Shown piece by piece: positions 44,616-53,381 of a stretch of 64,000 bases of DNA (the first letter of the stretch is position 1; every line of letters begins with the position of its first letter). The notes below the pieces were generated by a model, which had not been told where the DNA came from, did no database searches, and saw only the letters and a list, made by a program, of their open reading frames with translations. A program made the translations under genes and the position numbers. This DNA is from Herbiconiux aconitum (GTDB lineage Bacteria; Actinomycetota; Actinomycetes; Actinomycetales; Microbacteriaceae): positions 1,426,001-1,490,000 of the forward strand of contig NZ_JANLCM010000001.1 in the NCBI RefSeq assembly GCF_024979235.1, given 5' to 3'.

Positions 44616-44776
44616 CGCAATCGTCTCCTCGTCATTGAGTGGAGACTCGGTGAGGAGCGCCGAGAGGCAAATCGCGGCAGGGCTGAACAGGGCGTCGTGA
44701 ATCGCGGGTCGGTGTCCCCGCTTCGTCGTGATCCCGAGGGTACGCGCCCCAGAACGGCGGGGCCAGGGGGCTGACT

Positions 44777-44804
44777 TTGACGCCCATTCCGGGCGTGCTA
44801 GGCT
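44777..44804 (+). promoter_or_regulatory. promoter of the tRNA-Arg gene
   Basis: TTGACG (44777-44782), 16-bp spacer, TAGGCT (44799-44804) with an upstream TG (TGCTAGGCT). The tRNA starts 33 bp after the -10. Confidence 0.65.
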
Positions 44805-44837
44805 CTGATGTTCGTGCGGAGAAGTCATCCGCATACT

Positions 44838-44911
<74 letters not shown>

Positions 44912-44930
44912 CAGAACATGCCACCACAGC

Positions 44931-44959
44931 AAGACCCCGAGTCATCGACTCGGGGTCTT
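44931..44959 (+). terminator. intrinsic terminator after tRNA-Arg
   Basis: Perfect 13-bp stem AAGACCCCGAGTC / GACTCGGGGTCTT with an ATC loop, 20 bp past the tRNA. It may also serve the convergent DUF5701 gene. Confidence 0.85.
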
Positions 44960-44966
44960 CGTCGTT

Positions 44967-45605
44967 TCAGCGCGGGGTGGAGGCGAAGCCGAGCCAGGTG
45001 TGACGGTTGCGGGCCCAGCACCAGCCGAGCTTCGGGGCGCCGCGGCGCGCGCGACCGTCGCGGCCGGTGCCGCCGCTGATCCAGAGGGCGGGAGTGCGGG
45101 CATCCAGGGCGCCGTCGCGCACGAGCCGAGATCCGATGGTCATGAAGCACTTGCCCGGCTGCAGCTGCTCGGGCTGTTGCAGCAACCAGCTGATTCCCTC
45201 GTGCACCGTGAGCGGCCGGCGACCGCGCGCCACGATCTCGGGCAGCGCCTCGGCGGGGCTCCAGTTCGACATGTCGTCGCCTCGATCGATGTCGTGGACG
45301 AGGTAGAGCGGGCGATCGGGCAGGTCGACGCCATCGACGGCAGTGAACTCGTCGAGGTCGGCCATGTCGCCCACCACGAAGCCGGGCTTCCCGTTGCGGG
45401 TGAGAAGCGGCACCAAAGCGCTCGCCGGGGCGAGCCGCGGGTGGATGGCCAGGATGGCGTCAGGCCCCGCGCGAAGACCGGATGCGAGGCTGCGCAGCTC
45501 TTCGGCGCTGATGCCTGCGGCAGCGGGCAGACCCGCCTCGATCAGGCGATCGACCTGCTCGCGCACGGTCGGGGTGGGGGTCATCGAAACGGGCGTGATG
45601 GTCAT
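44967..45605 (-). CDS. DUF5701 family protein
   Basis: 212 residues with the characteristic blocks PASALVPLLTRNGKPGF, PLYLVHDIDRGDDMSNWSPAEALP, CFMTIGSRLVRDG and WISGGTGRDGRARRG. Function unknown. Two Cys and several Trp are conserved in the family. MTITPVSM at 45605 is the chosen start; an alternative GTG is four codons upstream. Confidence 0.85.
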   Translation of the reverse strand: MTITPVSMTPTPTVREQVDRLIEAGLPAAAGISAEELRSLASGLRAGPDAILAIHPRLAPASALVPLLTRNGKPGFVVGDMADLDEFTAVDGVDLPDRPLYLVHDIDRGDDMSNWSPAEALPEIVARGRRPLTVHEGISWLLQQPEQLQPGKCFMTIGSRLVRDGALDARTPALWISGGTGRDGRARRGAPKLGWCWARNRHTWLGFASTPR

Positions 45606-45680
45606 GCTCGGCAGCACCTCTTCGTTGCGGGGAGTGCTGGAGGCAACCTCCGGCGCGCGCCGAATGTTCCCGGAGTGGTG

Positions 45681-46028
45681 TTACTCGCCGTCGATGAGGT
45701 TCAGCAAACGCTTCGCGGCCTTCGCGATGTCGTCGTGGTCGTTCTGTGCGGCACGATCCTCGGCCGCGATCACACCGCCACGGCGCACCTTCGTGAAGTC
45801 GCCGTACGGGAAGCTGTAACGGCCCTTGGTCTCCTCCGACTTCTCGGAGTCGACGCCGAGGAACCACTTCGCGTATTCCCCGTAGCCGTGCTTGTCGATG
45901 AAGGCGTTCTCGTCGGCGGCGCTCGGCGCGGCCTTGCCCCAGCCGTCGTGCTCGTCGTGCACCACGTCGCCCGCCTCGATCAGCGAGCGCGCGTGGGAGA
46001 CGGCGGCGCGGTTCAGTTTCACGACCAT
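45681..46028 (-). CDS. conserved hypothetical protein, 115 aa
   Basis: A hydrophilic protein with GEYAKWFLGVDSEKSEETKGRY in the middle, a pattern seen in actinobacterial proteins of unknown function. No catalytic motif. It is 11 bp from the next small gene upstream and likely co-transcribed with it and perhaps with DUF5701. Confidence 0.72.
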   Translation of the reverse strand: MVVKLNRAAVSHARSLIEAGDVVHDEHDGWGKAAPSAADENAFIDKHGYGEYAKWFLGVDSEKSEETKGRYSFPYGDFTKVRRGGVIAAEDRAAQNDHDDIAKAAKRLLNLIDGE

Positions 46029-46039
46029 CGTCGGTCCTC

Positions 46040-46294
46040 TCAGTCGGCTTTAGGATCGATGACGCCGGTCGGGTCGTCGGGAGCGGCGGGGTCGTCGATG
46101 TCGGTCACGTCGCCGTCGGCATCCGGATGCGGGTTGTCGGCGTGCTCGTCGGCGCCGGCGACGGCATCGTCCCAGCCCCCGGTACCGGTGCCGGAGCCAT
46201 CGGGGTAGTCCGGGTCGCGGGAGTCCTCCACTCGGTGCTCGTAGGCGTATTCGTCGAGGTTGGGGTCTTTGTCGCGGTCGCTCGGTGCGGTCAT
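46040..46294 (-). CDS. acidic, probably disordered hypothetical protein, 84 aa
   Basis: Very rich in Asp, Pro and Gly (MTAPSDRDKDPNLDEYAYEHRVED...), with no hydrophobic core. GGAGCTCC precedes ATG 46294, which favours this start over one 11 codons upstream. Probably co-transcribed with the 115-residue protein gene downstream. Confidence 0.6.
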   Translation of the reverse strand: MTAPSDRDKDPNLDEYAYEHRVEDSRDPDYPDGSGTGTGGWDDAVAGADEHADNPHPDADGDVTDIDDPAAPDDPTGVIDPKAD

Positions 46295-46368
46295 GGGGAG
46301 CTCCGATCTCGTCTCGGTGCTCTCCATCGTGCGCCGCTTTCGCGCATCCGCAACCCTCTTCGCGAGAC

Positions 46369-47625
46369 TCAGCGGCCCGCGGTGCCGTCAGCGGCCGCGG
46401 TCTTCAGCCAGTCGACGAGCTTCGGCACCGCCCGCAGCGCGACCAGCCCGTGCCCGGTGTCGCCGATGGTCTCGTACGTCACCTCCGTGCCGAGCGCGCG
46501 CTCTTCGGCGACGAACTGCGCCGTGATCTCGGGGCGCACCAGCTGATCGGTGTCGCCCTGCGCCACGAACAACGGCACGGGCAGCCGGGTTCCGCCCGGG
46601 GTGTTCTGGGCGAGCAGGGTGGCCCAGGGCTCGGTGGTGCCGGGGTCGCTCGCGAGGTACGTGCCGATCAGGGGTGTCGCGATGTCGTGCAACTGCTTGT
46701 TCTGGCCGAACAGGCAGAGGCCTGCCATCGTGTCGGTCGCCGCGGCGCCCTCCGGCGTCAGGATGGAGTCGAGCGTCGTGCCCGGCGTCGACGGACCGAA
46801 GACGGAGGAGTATGCCGCGAAGGCGTATGACCCGATCGTCACGCCCGACACGTCTCCGACATCGGCCTTCAGCAACTCGGCGAGGTTCGTGGCCGGAGCC
46901 GCGACCGCGACCGCCTGGAGCTGGAGCTCGGGTGCGTAGTCCGGGGCTCGCTGCCCCGCGAAGAGCGCGGCTTGGCCACCTTGGGAGTGGCCCCAGAGCA
47001 CGAGGCGGGTGCCGGCATCCGTGCCGTCGAGAGCGCGGGCGGCGCGGGCCGCGTCGAGCACGTTGTTGCCCTCGGTGTCGCCGATCAGGTAAGAGGGGGG
47101 ACCGGCGGCCCCCATGCCCGAGTAATCGGACGCCGCCACCACGTACCCGGCGTCGAGGAGTTGCGGCAGTCCCTCGATGAGGTCGAAGGGGTCGATGCCG
47201 AGCGACGGCGCGCAGCGCTGGGCGGCACCCGTGGTGGGGTGAGCCCAGGAGACGATCGGTCGGCCACCGGGCGGGGCCGGGGCGTCGGGCGCCACGACGA
47301 CGCCGGAGACCACGATGTCGGTGCCGTGCACATCGGTGGAGTGGTAGAGGATGCGCCAGGCCTTCGCGCCGTTCGGTGCGCTGAGGATCGGTTCGGAACG
47401 GAGGACGGTTCCCGGTGCGGCCGACGGCACCGGATCGGGCAACCGATAGAACGGCGCCTCGGTCGCCTCCTCCAGAGCCCCTTCTGCGATGCGGCGGTCG
47501 GCGGTCCAGAACCCGGAGGCGATCGCCAGTCCGAGCCCGATGGCGAGCACCAGACCCACGCCGGTGAGGATGCGGCGGATCACACGCCCTCGACGTCTCG
47601 TATCGGGGTCAGGCGGCGTCGACAT
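46369..47625 (-). CDS. lipase/alpha-beta hydrolase (secretory lipase type), membrane-anchored
   Basis: 418 residues. An N-terminal transmembrane helix (ILTGVGLVLAIGLGLAIASGFW, about residues 18-39) works as an uncleaved anchor or signal. The hydrolase has GHSQGG, the acid is in AQGDTDQLV, and the His in GDTGHGL. This matches the secretory lipase (LIP) group, usually fungal-named but widespread in actinobacteria. Its start overlaps the 3' end of the YchJ gene by 17 bp. Confidence 0.88.
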   Translation of the reverse strand: MSTPPDPDTRRRGRVIRRILTGVGLVLAIGLGLAIASGFWTADRRIAEGALEEATEAPFYRLPDPVPSAAPGTVLRSEPILSAPNGAKAWRILYHSTDVHGTDIVVSGVVVAPDAPAPPGGRPIVSWAHPTTGAAQRCAPSLGIDPFDLIEGLPQLLDAGYVVAASDYSGMGAAGPPSYLIGDTEGNNVLDAARAARALDGTDAGTRLVLWGHSQGGQAALFAGQRAPDYAPELQLQAVAVAAPATNLAELLKADVGDVSGVTIGSYAFAAYSSVFGPSTPGTTLDSILTPEGAAATDTMAGLCLFGQNKQLHDIATPLIGTYLASDPGTTEPWATLLAQNTPGGTRLPVPLFVAQGDTDQLVRPEITAQFVAEERALGTEVTYETIGDTGHGLVALRAVPKLVDWLKTAAADGTAGR

Positions 47626-48040
47626 AGAACCACCGGCCGCCGGTGCGCCTGAAACGACTGTTCTCGTGCTGCGAGCCAGACGTGGAGGGAGCGTCGGGGG
47701 CCGTCGAGCGCACGCGGTAGTATGCCTCGAACTCGACCGTTCCCTCGGAGTCGAACACTCCGCCGCCCGTACGGCCGAGAATGTCGAGCCGGAACCAACG
47801 GATGGCCGGGTCGAGTTCGAGATCGCCCGGCCGGGAGTCAGGATGCCACGTCTCCATCAGGTAGGCCGGGTCGCCCACCGCGAAGGCGGAGTACCGCGAG
47901 CGCATCAGCCGCTCGGCGGTGGGAGCGTGCGACTCGCCGCGGTGGAACGGGCAGCAGCACTCGCCGTAGACGTCTCCGCTCAGGCACGGGCAACGCGCCG
48001 TGTCGGCGATCGGCCGGGCGGCGTCGGATGCGGGTGGCAC
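47609..48040 (-). CDS. YchJ-family SEC-C protein (UPF0225)
   Basis: 143 residues. N-terminal Cys cluster CPCLSGDVYGECC with a SEC-C zinc pattern, then the PTAERLMRSRYSAFAVGDPAYLMETWHP block diagnostic of YchJ. Function unknown. GTG 48040 is the best start; upstream residues lack family similarity. It is upstream of, and overlapping, the lipase gene. Confidence 0.85.
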   Translation of the reverse strand: MPPASDAARPIADTARCPCLSGDVYGECCCPFHRGESHAPTAERLMRSRYSAFAVGDPAYLMETWHPDSRPGDLELDPAIRWFRLDILGRTGGGVFDSEGTVEFEAYYRVRSTAPDAPSTSGSQHENSRFRRTGGRWFYVDAA

Positions 48041-48183
48041 GCGTTCATTATCGGCCACGGTCGGGGCACTGGGCGAGTGCCGGATCGCGGCGGGCGTGCG
48101 GCGCCCTGTAGAGCGCCGGCCGCGACCCGCCAGGGATTCGGGCACCGGGCTGGGCTGTCGCGTGGGCGGTTTAGGCTCGAAGG

Positions 48184-48939
48184 GTGCCTGTCGTTCTGTC
48201 GCAGGGCGTGCGGATCGCCTACGAGCGGTTCGGCGACCCGACGCATCCGCCGGTGCTGCTCGTGCACGGTTTCGCGTCGAGCCGCGACGGCAACTGGTTG
48301 CGGGCCGGCTGGGCCCGTCCGCTCACCGAGGGTGGTTTCTCGGGCATCGCCGTCGATCTGCGGGGCCACGGCGAGAGTGATCGGCCGCGGGCGATCAGCG
48401 CCTACGGTCCGTCGCGCTTCCTCGCCGATCTGGTGGCGGTGCTCGACGAGTCGGGCGTCGCACACGCTCACCTGCTCGGCTACTCGCTGGGGGCACGGCT
48501 CTCCTGGGAGTTCGCGCTGCGGCATCCACACCGCGTGCGCTCGCTGGTGCTGGGCGGGCTTCCGGTGTCGGGCTCCTTCGTGGGCTTCGACCTGGCTCAG
48601 GCGCGCGCCGCGGTGGAACGGTCGGCAGCGGTGGATGAACCGGTGACCGCCCGCTACCTCGCCATGATGCGGGCCACGCGCGACAACGATCCGCACGCGC
48701 TGCTGCGACTGGCCGAGGCGGTGCGACGGCGGGAGTTCCGCCCGGCGGCGAGGATTCCGCGCCAGGACATGCTGATCGTGGCGGGCAGCGACGACGACAT
48801 CGCCGCCGAATCGGAACAGCTCGCGGCACGCATCCCGCACGCCTCGTTCCTGTCGCTCCCCGGGCGCAACCACCTCGACGCCATCACCTCGCGCGTCTTC
48901 AAGCAGGCGACGGTGGAGTTCCTGCAGTCCCACCCCTGA
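48184..48939 (+). CDS. alpha/beta fold hydrolase
   Basis: 251 residues. HGFASSRDG oxyanion region near residue 28; nucleophile elbow GYSLGA; acid in VAGSDDDI; His in GRNHLDAI. No substrate evident. Starts with GTG 48184. It is divergent from YchJ and convergent with the GntR gene at 49061, with a paired 13-bp repeat in the gap between them. Confidence 0.87.
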   Translation: MPVVLSQGVRIAYERFGDPTHPPVLLVHGFASSRDGNWLRAGWARPLTEGGFSGIAVDLRGHGESDRPRAISAYGPSRFLADLVAVLDESGVAHAHLLGYSLGARLSWEFALRHPHRVRSLVLGGLPVSGSFVGFDLAQARAAVERSAAVDEPVTARYLAMMRATRDNDPHALLRLAEAVRRREFRPAARIPRQDMLIVAGSDDDIAAESEQLAARIPHASFLSLPGRNHLDAITSRVFKQATVEFLQSHP

Positions 48940-48966
48940 CTCGCGGCCTCAGGTGAGTGCGGGGTG

Positions 48967-49038
48967 CGGACTTCTCCAAACGAGATGGCGGCCGCGGCTG
49001 CTACGGGCGGGGGCTGCCGGGAGGGTTGGAGAAGTCCG
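48967..49038. repeat. 13-bp inverted repeat made of two TTGGAGAAGTCCG words
   Basis: CGGACTTCTCCAA (48967-48979) and TTGGAGAAGTCCG (49026-49038) are exact complements separated by 46 bp, in the gap between two convergent genes (ends 48939 and 49061). The same word is found singly at 34167 and, partly, at 26782. It could form a long-looped hairpin acting as a bidirectional terminator, or be a protein target. Confidence 0.6.
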
Positions 49039-49060
49039 GCGTGGCGCGAGGGGAACGCCA

Positions 49061-49792
49061 CTACGGTGTGGAGCGCGGTGGGGCCTCCACGATCGAGAGG
49101 CCGGTAGCCCGCAGGCGGCGGCGCTCGCCGGCCAGGTGATCGACGAGCCTCTCGTTCGTCGACCGGATGTGCAACGCGAGCAGGAGCGCCGCTTGCTCGG
49201 CATCGCGCTCCCGCAATGCGTCGACCACGGCGCGGTGTTCGCCCCACGCGTGCTCCCGCGACTCGGCGGTGCGCACCTCGAGCCACCGGGTGCGGGCGAG
49301 CCGCGTCATCGCGCCGCGCACCGCGTCCGTCATCGGCGCATTGCCCGAGAGCGATGCGAGCTCGACGTGGAAGTCGCCGCCCGCCCGCACGACCTCCTCC
49401 TCGTCGCCCCCTGGTCGCGCCGTCTCGAGCAGTTCGGCGAGCCCAGCGACGTCGGCGTCGGATGCGCGCAGCACAGCCAACCGCACCGCTGCCGTCTCGA
49501 CGGCTTCGCGCAGTTCGGCCAACGCGCGGATCTCGTCGATGTCGATCGGCGCCACGATCCACCCCCGCCCGTCGCGCTGCGCGAGCCCTTCGGTCTCGAG
49601 GCGCATGAGCGCGGCGCGCACGGGTGTGCGCGAGGCGTGGAAGGTGGCCTCGAGACCCCGTTCAGTGAGTCGCTCGCCGGGCATCAGGTCGAGGTTCAGC
49701 ACGGCGGAGCGCAGCCGTTCGTAGAGGTGCAGGGTCTGCGATCCGGGGTCGGCGAGGGAACCCTGGGGGGTGGGTGGGCTGGTGGGGGTCAT
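49061..49792 (-). CDS. GntR-family (FCD) regulator
   Basis: 243 residues. Winged helix with SRTPVRAALMRLETEGL (about residues 52-69) and an FCD domain with His/Asp residues (GDFHVEL). It is divergent from an MFS transporter; the gap holds a set of palindromes at 49810-49845, so it probably represses both itself and the transporter. Effector unknown. GGGAGCAG precedes ATG 49792. Confidence 0.9.
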   Translation of the reverse strand: MTPTSPPTPQGSLADPGSQTLHLYERLRSAVLNLDLMPGERLTERGLEATFHASRTPVRAALMRLETEGLAQRDGRGWIVAPIDIDEIRALAELREAVETAAVRLAVLRASDADVAGLAELLETARPGGDEEEVVRAGGDFHVELASLSGNAPMTDAVRGAMTRLARTRWLEVRTAESREHAWGEHRAVVDALRERDAEQAALLLALHIRSTNERLVDHLAGERRRLRATGLSIVEAPPRSTP

Positions 49793-49809
49793 CTGCTCCC
49801 GATCGCGAA

Positions 49810-49845
49810 CGGTACACCAGGGTGGTATACCAAAATGGTGTACCG
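49810..49845. promoter_or_regulatory. nested palindromes between divergent gntR and MFS genes
   Basis: CGGTACACCA (49810-49819) and TGGTGTACCG (49836-49845) are perfect 10-bp complements. Between them lies TGGTATACCA (49823-49832), itself a perfect palindrome. GGTATACC is a typical FCD-GntR target, so this probably holds cooperative binding sites. The last site ends 8 bp before the MFS start codon. Confidence 0.7.
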
Positions 49846-49853
49846 TCAGGATA

Positions 49854-51110
49854 GTGCACGATGACCTCCGAACCCCAGCACCACGCGCTGCCGCGCCGCG
49901 CGCCCCCTTTCCGCGAGCGGCGCGCGCTTGGACCGTGCTCGCCCTCGGGCTCGGTGCCCAGATCTCCGGCACCGTCTTCGTCAGCACCCCCGCCTTCCTG
50001 ATCCCGCTGCTCCACACCGAACGCGGCCTGACGCTCGCCGAAGCCGGGTTCCTGGCCTCCACGCCCACCATCGGCATGGTGCTCACCCTGATCGCCTGGG
50101 GCGCCCTCGCCGACCGCATCGGCGAGAAATGGGTGATCGCCGGCGGCCTCGCTCTCACCGCGCTCGCCGCCTTCGGGGCCATGCAGGCGCAAGGTTACAT
50201 CGCGCTGGGGCTGTTCCTCCTGCTCGGCGGCGCGGCCTCCGCCAGCGCGAACGCGGCGAGCGGGCGCGTCGTGGTGGGCTGGTTCCCCAAAGACCGCCGC
50301 GGCCTCGCCATGGGTGTGCGCCAGATGGCGCAGCCGCTCGGCGTCACGATCTCGGCGTTGCTGGTGCCGACCCTCGCGAGCACGGCAGGCGTGGGCGCTG
50401 CGCTGGCGGTGCCGTTCGTCATGACCGCGGTGTTCGCGGTGGCCTGCGCGATCGGCGTCATCAATCCGCCGCGTGCATCCGTTCCCCGGGCGAGATCGAC
50501 GGATGCGCCCACTCGTCGCCCCCAGAACCCCTACCGTTCGAGCGGCTTCCTGTGGCGCATCCACGCCGTCTCGGTGCTGCTCGTGGTGCCGCAGTTCACC
50601 CTCTCGACCTTCGGGCTGGTCTGGCTCATCACCGATGTTGGCCTGGATGCGCTCACCGCCGGGGTGCTGGTGGGTGTCGCGCAGTTCGTGGGCGCGCTCG
50701 GGCGTATCGCCGTTGGCGTGCTGAGCGACCGGATGGGCAGCCGGGTTCGGCCGTTGGCCTACGTCGCGATCGCGGCGGCGGCGGCGATGCTCGTGCTCGC
50801 CGGCCTCGACGTGGTGTCGGCCCCGTGGGCGGTGGTGGCCGTGATGTTCGTGCTCGCCACCACGATCACGGTGGCCGACAACGGGCTCGCCTTCACCTCG
50901 GTGGCCGAGGTCGCCGGCTCGGCCTGGGCCGGCCGGGCGCTCGGGGCGCAGAACACCGCGCAGTTCGTCGGCGCCTCGGTCGTGGGGCCGGCGGTGGGCG
51001 CGTTGATCGGGCTGGTGGGGTTCCCGCTCGCCTTCGTGGCGGTGGCGCTCTTCCCGGCGGTGGCGGTGCCGCTCATCCCGCGCGCCTCCGCCGAACACGA
51101 CCGCCTCTGA
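49854..51110 (+). CDS. MFS transporter (12-TM)
   Basis: 418 residues with about 12 hydrophobic helices. The cytoplasmic loop between helices 2 and 3 reads GALADRIGEKW, an MFS signature. An Arg/Ala/Pro-rich N-terminal tail precedes the first helix (TVLALGLGAQISGTVFV). Substrate unknown. GTG 49854 lies a few bases after CAGG. Divergently regulated with the GntR gene. Confidence 0.88.
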   Translation: MHDDLRTPAPRAAAPRAPFPRAARAWTVLALGLGAQISGTVFVSTPAFLIPLLHTERGLTLAEAGFLASTPTIGMVLTLIAWGALADRIGEKWVIAGGLALTALAAFGAMQAQGYIALGLFLLLGGAASASANAASGRVVVGWFPKDRRGLAMGVRQMAQPLGVTISALLVPTLASTAGVGAALAVPFVMTAVFAVACAIGVINPPRASVPRARSTDAPTRRPQNPYRSSGFLWRIHAVSVLLVVPQFTLSTFGLVWLITDVGLDALTAGVLVGVAQFVGALGRIAVGVLSDRMGSRVRPLAYVAIAAAAAMLVLAGLDVVSAPWAVVAVMFVLATTITVADNGLAFTSVAEVAGSAWAGRALGAQNTAQFVGASVVGPAVGALIGLVGFPLAFVAVALFPAVAVPLIPRASAEHDRL

Positions 51111-51135
51111 ACCGCGGCCCCGGTCGGCGGGGTGA

Positions 51136-51759
51136 TCAGGCCACCGGCGTCGCGGAGCGCCTCCGCACGCGCTCGACGATGGCCTGCACAGGCCCCGTCA
51201 GGGCGAGCCCGAACAGGGAGAACAATCCCAGCTGCGGAAAGATCACGACCACGAGGAACACCGCGAACATCATCGACGACGCGACCAGCGACGGCACGAG
51301 GGTCAGCGTGCCGCGCGCCTCGGGCGTCTGCAGTTCGGGGCTTCGCAGGATGATGATCATCTGTCCCGTGCCGGAGAAGCTCGACAGCACCATCGTGCCG
51401 ACGTAGAGCGCCGAGGTCGCGGGGGAGTTGTCGCCGCTGCCCGCCGCGATCAGCTCGGTGGGGAAGGGCAGGAAGACGATCGTGAGCAGCCAGAAGAGGT
51501 TGACCCAGAGCAGCGGTTTGTTGTAGCCCGCGATGTTCTCGTACATGCGGTGGTGGGCGAGCCAGAACCGCCCTATCACGGCGAAGCTGATGACGAAGAC
51601 GAGCAGCTTCAGCCAGTTGTCGACCAGCAACTCCGACACCGTCTTGTCGTTCAATTCGGTCGCGGTGTCGACCAGCGGCAGGATGAGCAGGGTGATCGCG
51701 ATCGCCACCACCGCGTCGCTGAAGTTGACCAGCCGATCGAAGCCGCGCTCAGTGTGCAT
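51136..51759 (-). CDS. TMEM175-like membrane protein (DUF1211), putative K+ channel
   Basis: 207 residues. The signature FSDAVVAIAITLLILPL (about residues 13-29) matches the FSDAV pore helix of bacterial TMEM175 channels; five or six transmembrane helices follow. Bacterial members are tetrameric K+ channels of low selectivity. The start at 51759 follows AAGGGG. Part of a long open frame whose upstream part is not real. Confidence 0.86.
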   Translation of the reverse strand: MHTERGFDRLVNFSDAVVAIAITLLILPLVDTATELNDKTVSELLVDNWLKLLVFVISFAVIGRFWLAHHRMYENIAGYNKPLLWVNLFWLLTIVFLPFPTELIAAGSGDNSPATSALYVGTMVLSSFSGTGQMIIILRSPELQTPEARGTLTLVPSLVASSMMFAVFLVVVIFPQLGLFSLFGLALTGPVQAIVERVRRRSATPVA

Positions 51760-51855
51760 GCCCCTTATTATCGCGATCCGCGGAATCCGGGTGGAATACT
51801 CCCGCACGAGGTGAGGTTGACCCCCCTGACTACTTGACTGGGGGCAATTACTTTC

Positions 51856-53361
51856 GTGACTGACAGCACACACGACGACGGGCCGACCGAGGCGGAACGC
51901 GCACGGCTGCGCCGACCCGTCAACCAGCGAGCGGTGGTCTTCGCCCTCGCCTTCACCGGCCTCGTGGCCGCGTTCATGATGACGCTGCTCACGCCGCTGG
52001 TGCCGGAGCTCCCCGAGCTGCTGAACGTCTCGGTCGAGGACTCGCTCTGGGCGGTGACGGTCACCCTCCTCGCGGCGGCGGTCTCCACACCGATCGCGGG
52101 CCGGCTCGGCGATCTCTACGGCAAACGCCGCGTCGTGCTCGCACTTCTCGTGCTGGTGGTGGCCGGTTCGGTGATCGCGGGACTCTCCTCGAGCCTCCTG
52201 CCGCTGATCGTGGGCCGTGCCCTGCAAGGGGCCGGGATCGGCGTGATCCCGCTCGGCGTGAGCATCCTGCGCGACGTGCTGCACCGCGACCGGCTGGGTG
52301 GTGCGGTCGCTCTGGTCAGTGCCACGCTCGGCGTCGGAGGTGCAGTCGGTCTGCCGGTCTCCGCGGTCATCTCGCAGTACCTCGACTGGCACTTCCTGTT
52401 CGTGGTGTCGGGCCTGCTGGCGGCGCTCGGCTTCCTGCTGGTGTGGAAGTTGATTCCGGTCAGCACACTGCGGAGTGAGGGCAGCTTCGACGTGATCGGC
52501 GCGGTCGGTCTCGGAATCGGTCTCGTCGGCATCCTGCTCGGCGTCTCGAAGGGCGGCAGTTGGGGCTGGGGGAGCCCGGCCACGCTCGGCACGATCATCG
52601 GCGGCGCCGTGGTGCTGGTGCTCTGGGGCTGGTTCGAGCTGCGCACGACCAGTCCGCTGATCGACCTGCGGGTGGCGGCACGTCGCACCGTGCTGCTCAC
52701 GAACCTCGCTTCGGTGACCGTCGGTTTCGCCTTCTTCTCCAGCACGGTCGTGCTGCCGCAACTCCTCGAGGCGCCCACCGGCACCGGGGTCGGGCTCGGC
52801 CAGACGATGCTCGTGGCAAGCCTCTGTCTCATGCCGAGCGGCCTCATCATGTGGGCCATGTCGCCCGTCGCCGCCCGCCTGACCCGCGCTCGGGGAGCGC
52901 GCACGAGCCTGCTGCTCGGCATCGCCATCATCGCCGTGGGCTACGTGCTGGCGATCTTCTTGATGAGCGAGGTCTGGCACACCATCGTGATCGCGACGGC
53001 CGTGGGCTTCGGCGTCGGGTTCGCGTATGCCTCGATGCCCAACCTCATCATGGGCGCCGTGCCGGCGACCGAGACGGCGGCCTCGAACGGGTTGAACTCG
53101 GTGATGCGCACGCTCGGCTCCACAGTGGCAAGTGCGGTACTCGGCGTGGTGCTCTCCACGAATCTGGTGACCGTCGGCGACGTCACGACGCCGAGCGCAT
53201 CCGCGTTCCAACTGGCGTTCGTGATCTCCGCCGTCGCCGCCGTGGTGGGAGTGGTGTTCACGGTGTTCATCCCGCGGCACCACAAGGCCTACCGCCGGGC
53301 GAGCCTTCCGGATGCGGATGACACCGCCGCTGAGGTCAGCCCGGCCGCGCAGGCGGCCTGA
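51856..53361 (+). CDS. MFS transporter (DHA2, 14-TM drug/solute exporter type)
   Basis: 501 residues with about 14 helices. GRLGDLYGKRRV loop after helix 2, the typical GAGIGVIPLGVSILRDV segment in helix 5 (antiporter-type motif C region). Probably exports drugs or organic solutes by proton antiport. A GTG start; no regulator adjoins. TTGACCCCC/GGGGGCAA imperfect repeats lie just upstream (51817-51847). Confidence 0.9.
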   Translation: MTDSTHDDGPTEAERARLRRPVNQRAVVFALAFTGLVAAFMMTLLTPLVPELPELLNVSVEDSLWAVTVTLLAAAVSTPIAGRLGDLYGKRRVVLALLVLVVAGSVIAGLSSSLLPLIVGRALQGAGIGVIPLGVSILRDVLHRDRLGGAVALVSATLGVGGAVGLPVSAVISQYLDWHFLFVVSGLLAALGFLLVWKLIPVSTLRSEGSFDVIGAVGLGIGLVGILLGVSKGGSWGWGSPATLGTIIGGAVVLVLWGWFELRTTSPLIDLRVAARRTVLLTNLASVTVGFAFFSSTVVLPQLLEAPTGTGVGLGQTMLVASLCLMPSGLIMWAMSPVAARLTRARGARTSLLLGIAIIAVGYVLAIFLMSEVWHTIVIATAVGFGVGFAYASMPNLIMGAVPATETAASNGLNSVMRTLGSTVASAVLGVVLSTNLVTVGDVTTPSASAFQLAFVISAVAAVVGVVFTVFIPRHHKAYRRASLPDADDTAAEVSPAAQAA

Positions 53362-53381
53362 CTGGGGGTTGAGGTTCGGGC

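Noticed and set aside
51817..51847. TTGACCCCC...GGGGGCAA repeat upstream of the DHA2 transporter as an operator
   Set aside because: The arms need a bulge to pair, and no regulator is adjacent; too weak to call.
51136..53283. 715-codon minus-strand frame opposite the DHA2 transporter
   Set aside because: Only the final 207 codons, the TMEM175-like protein, have family similarity; the rest is antisense to a real gene.
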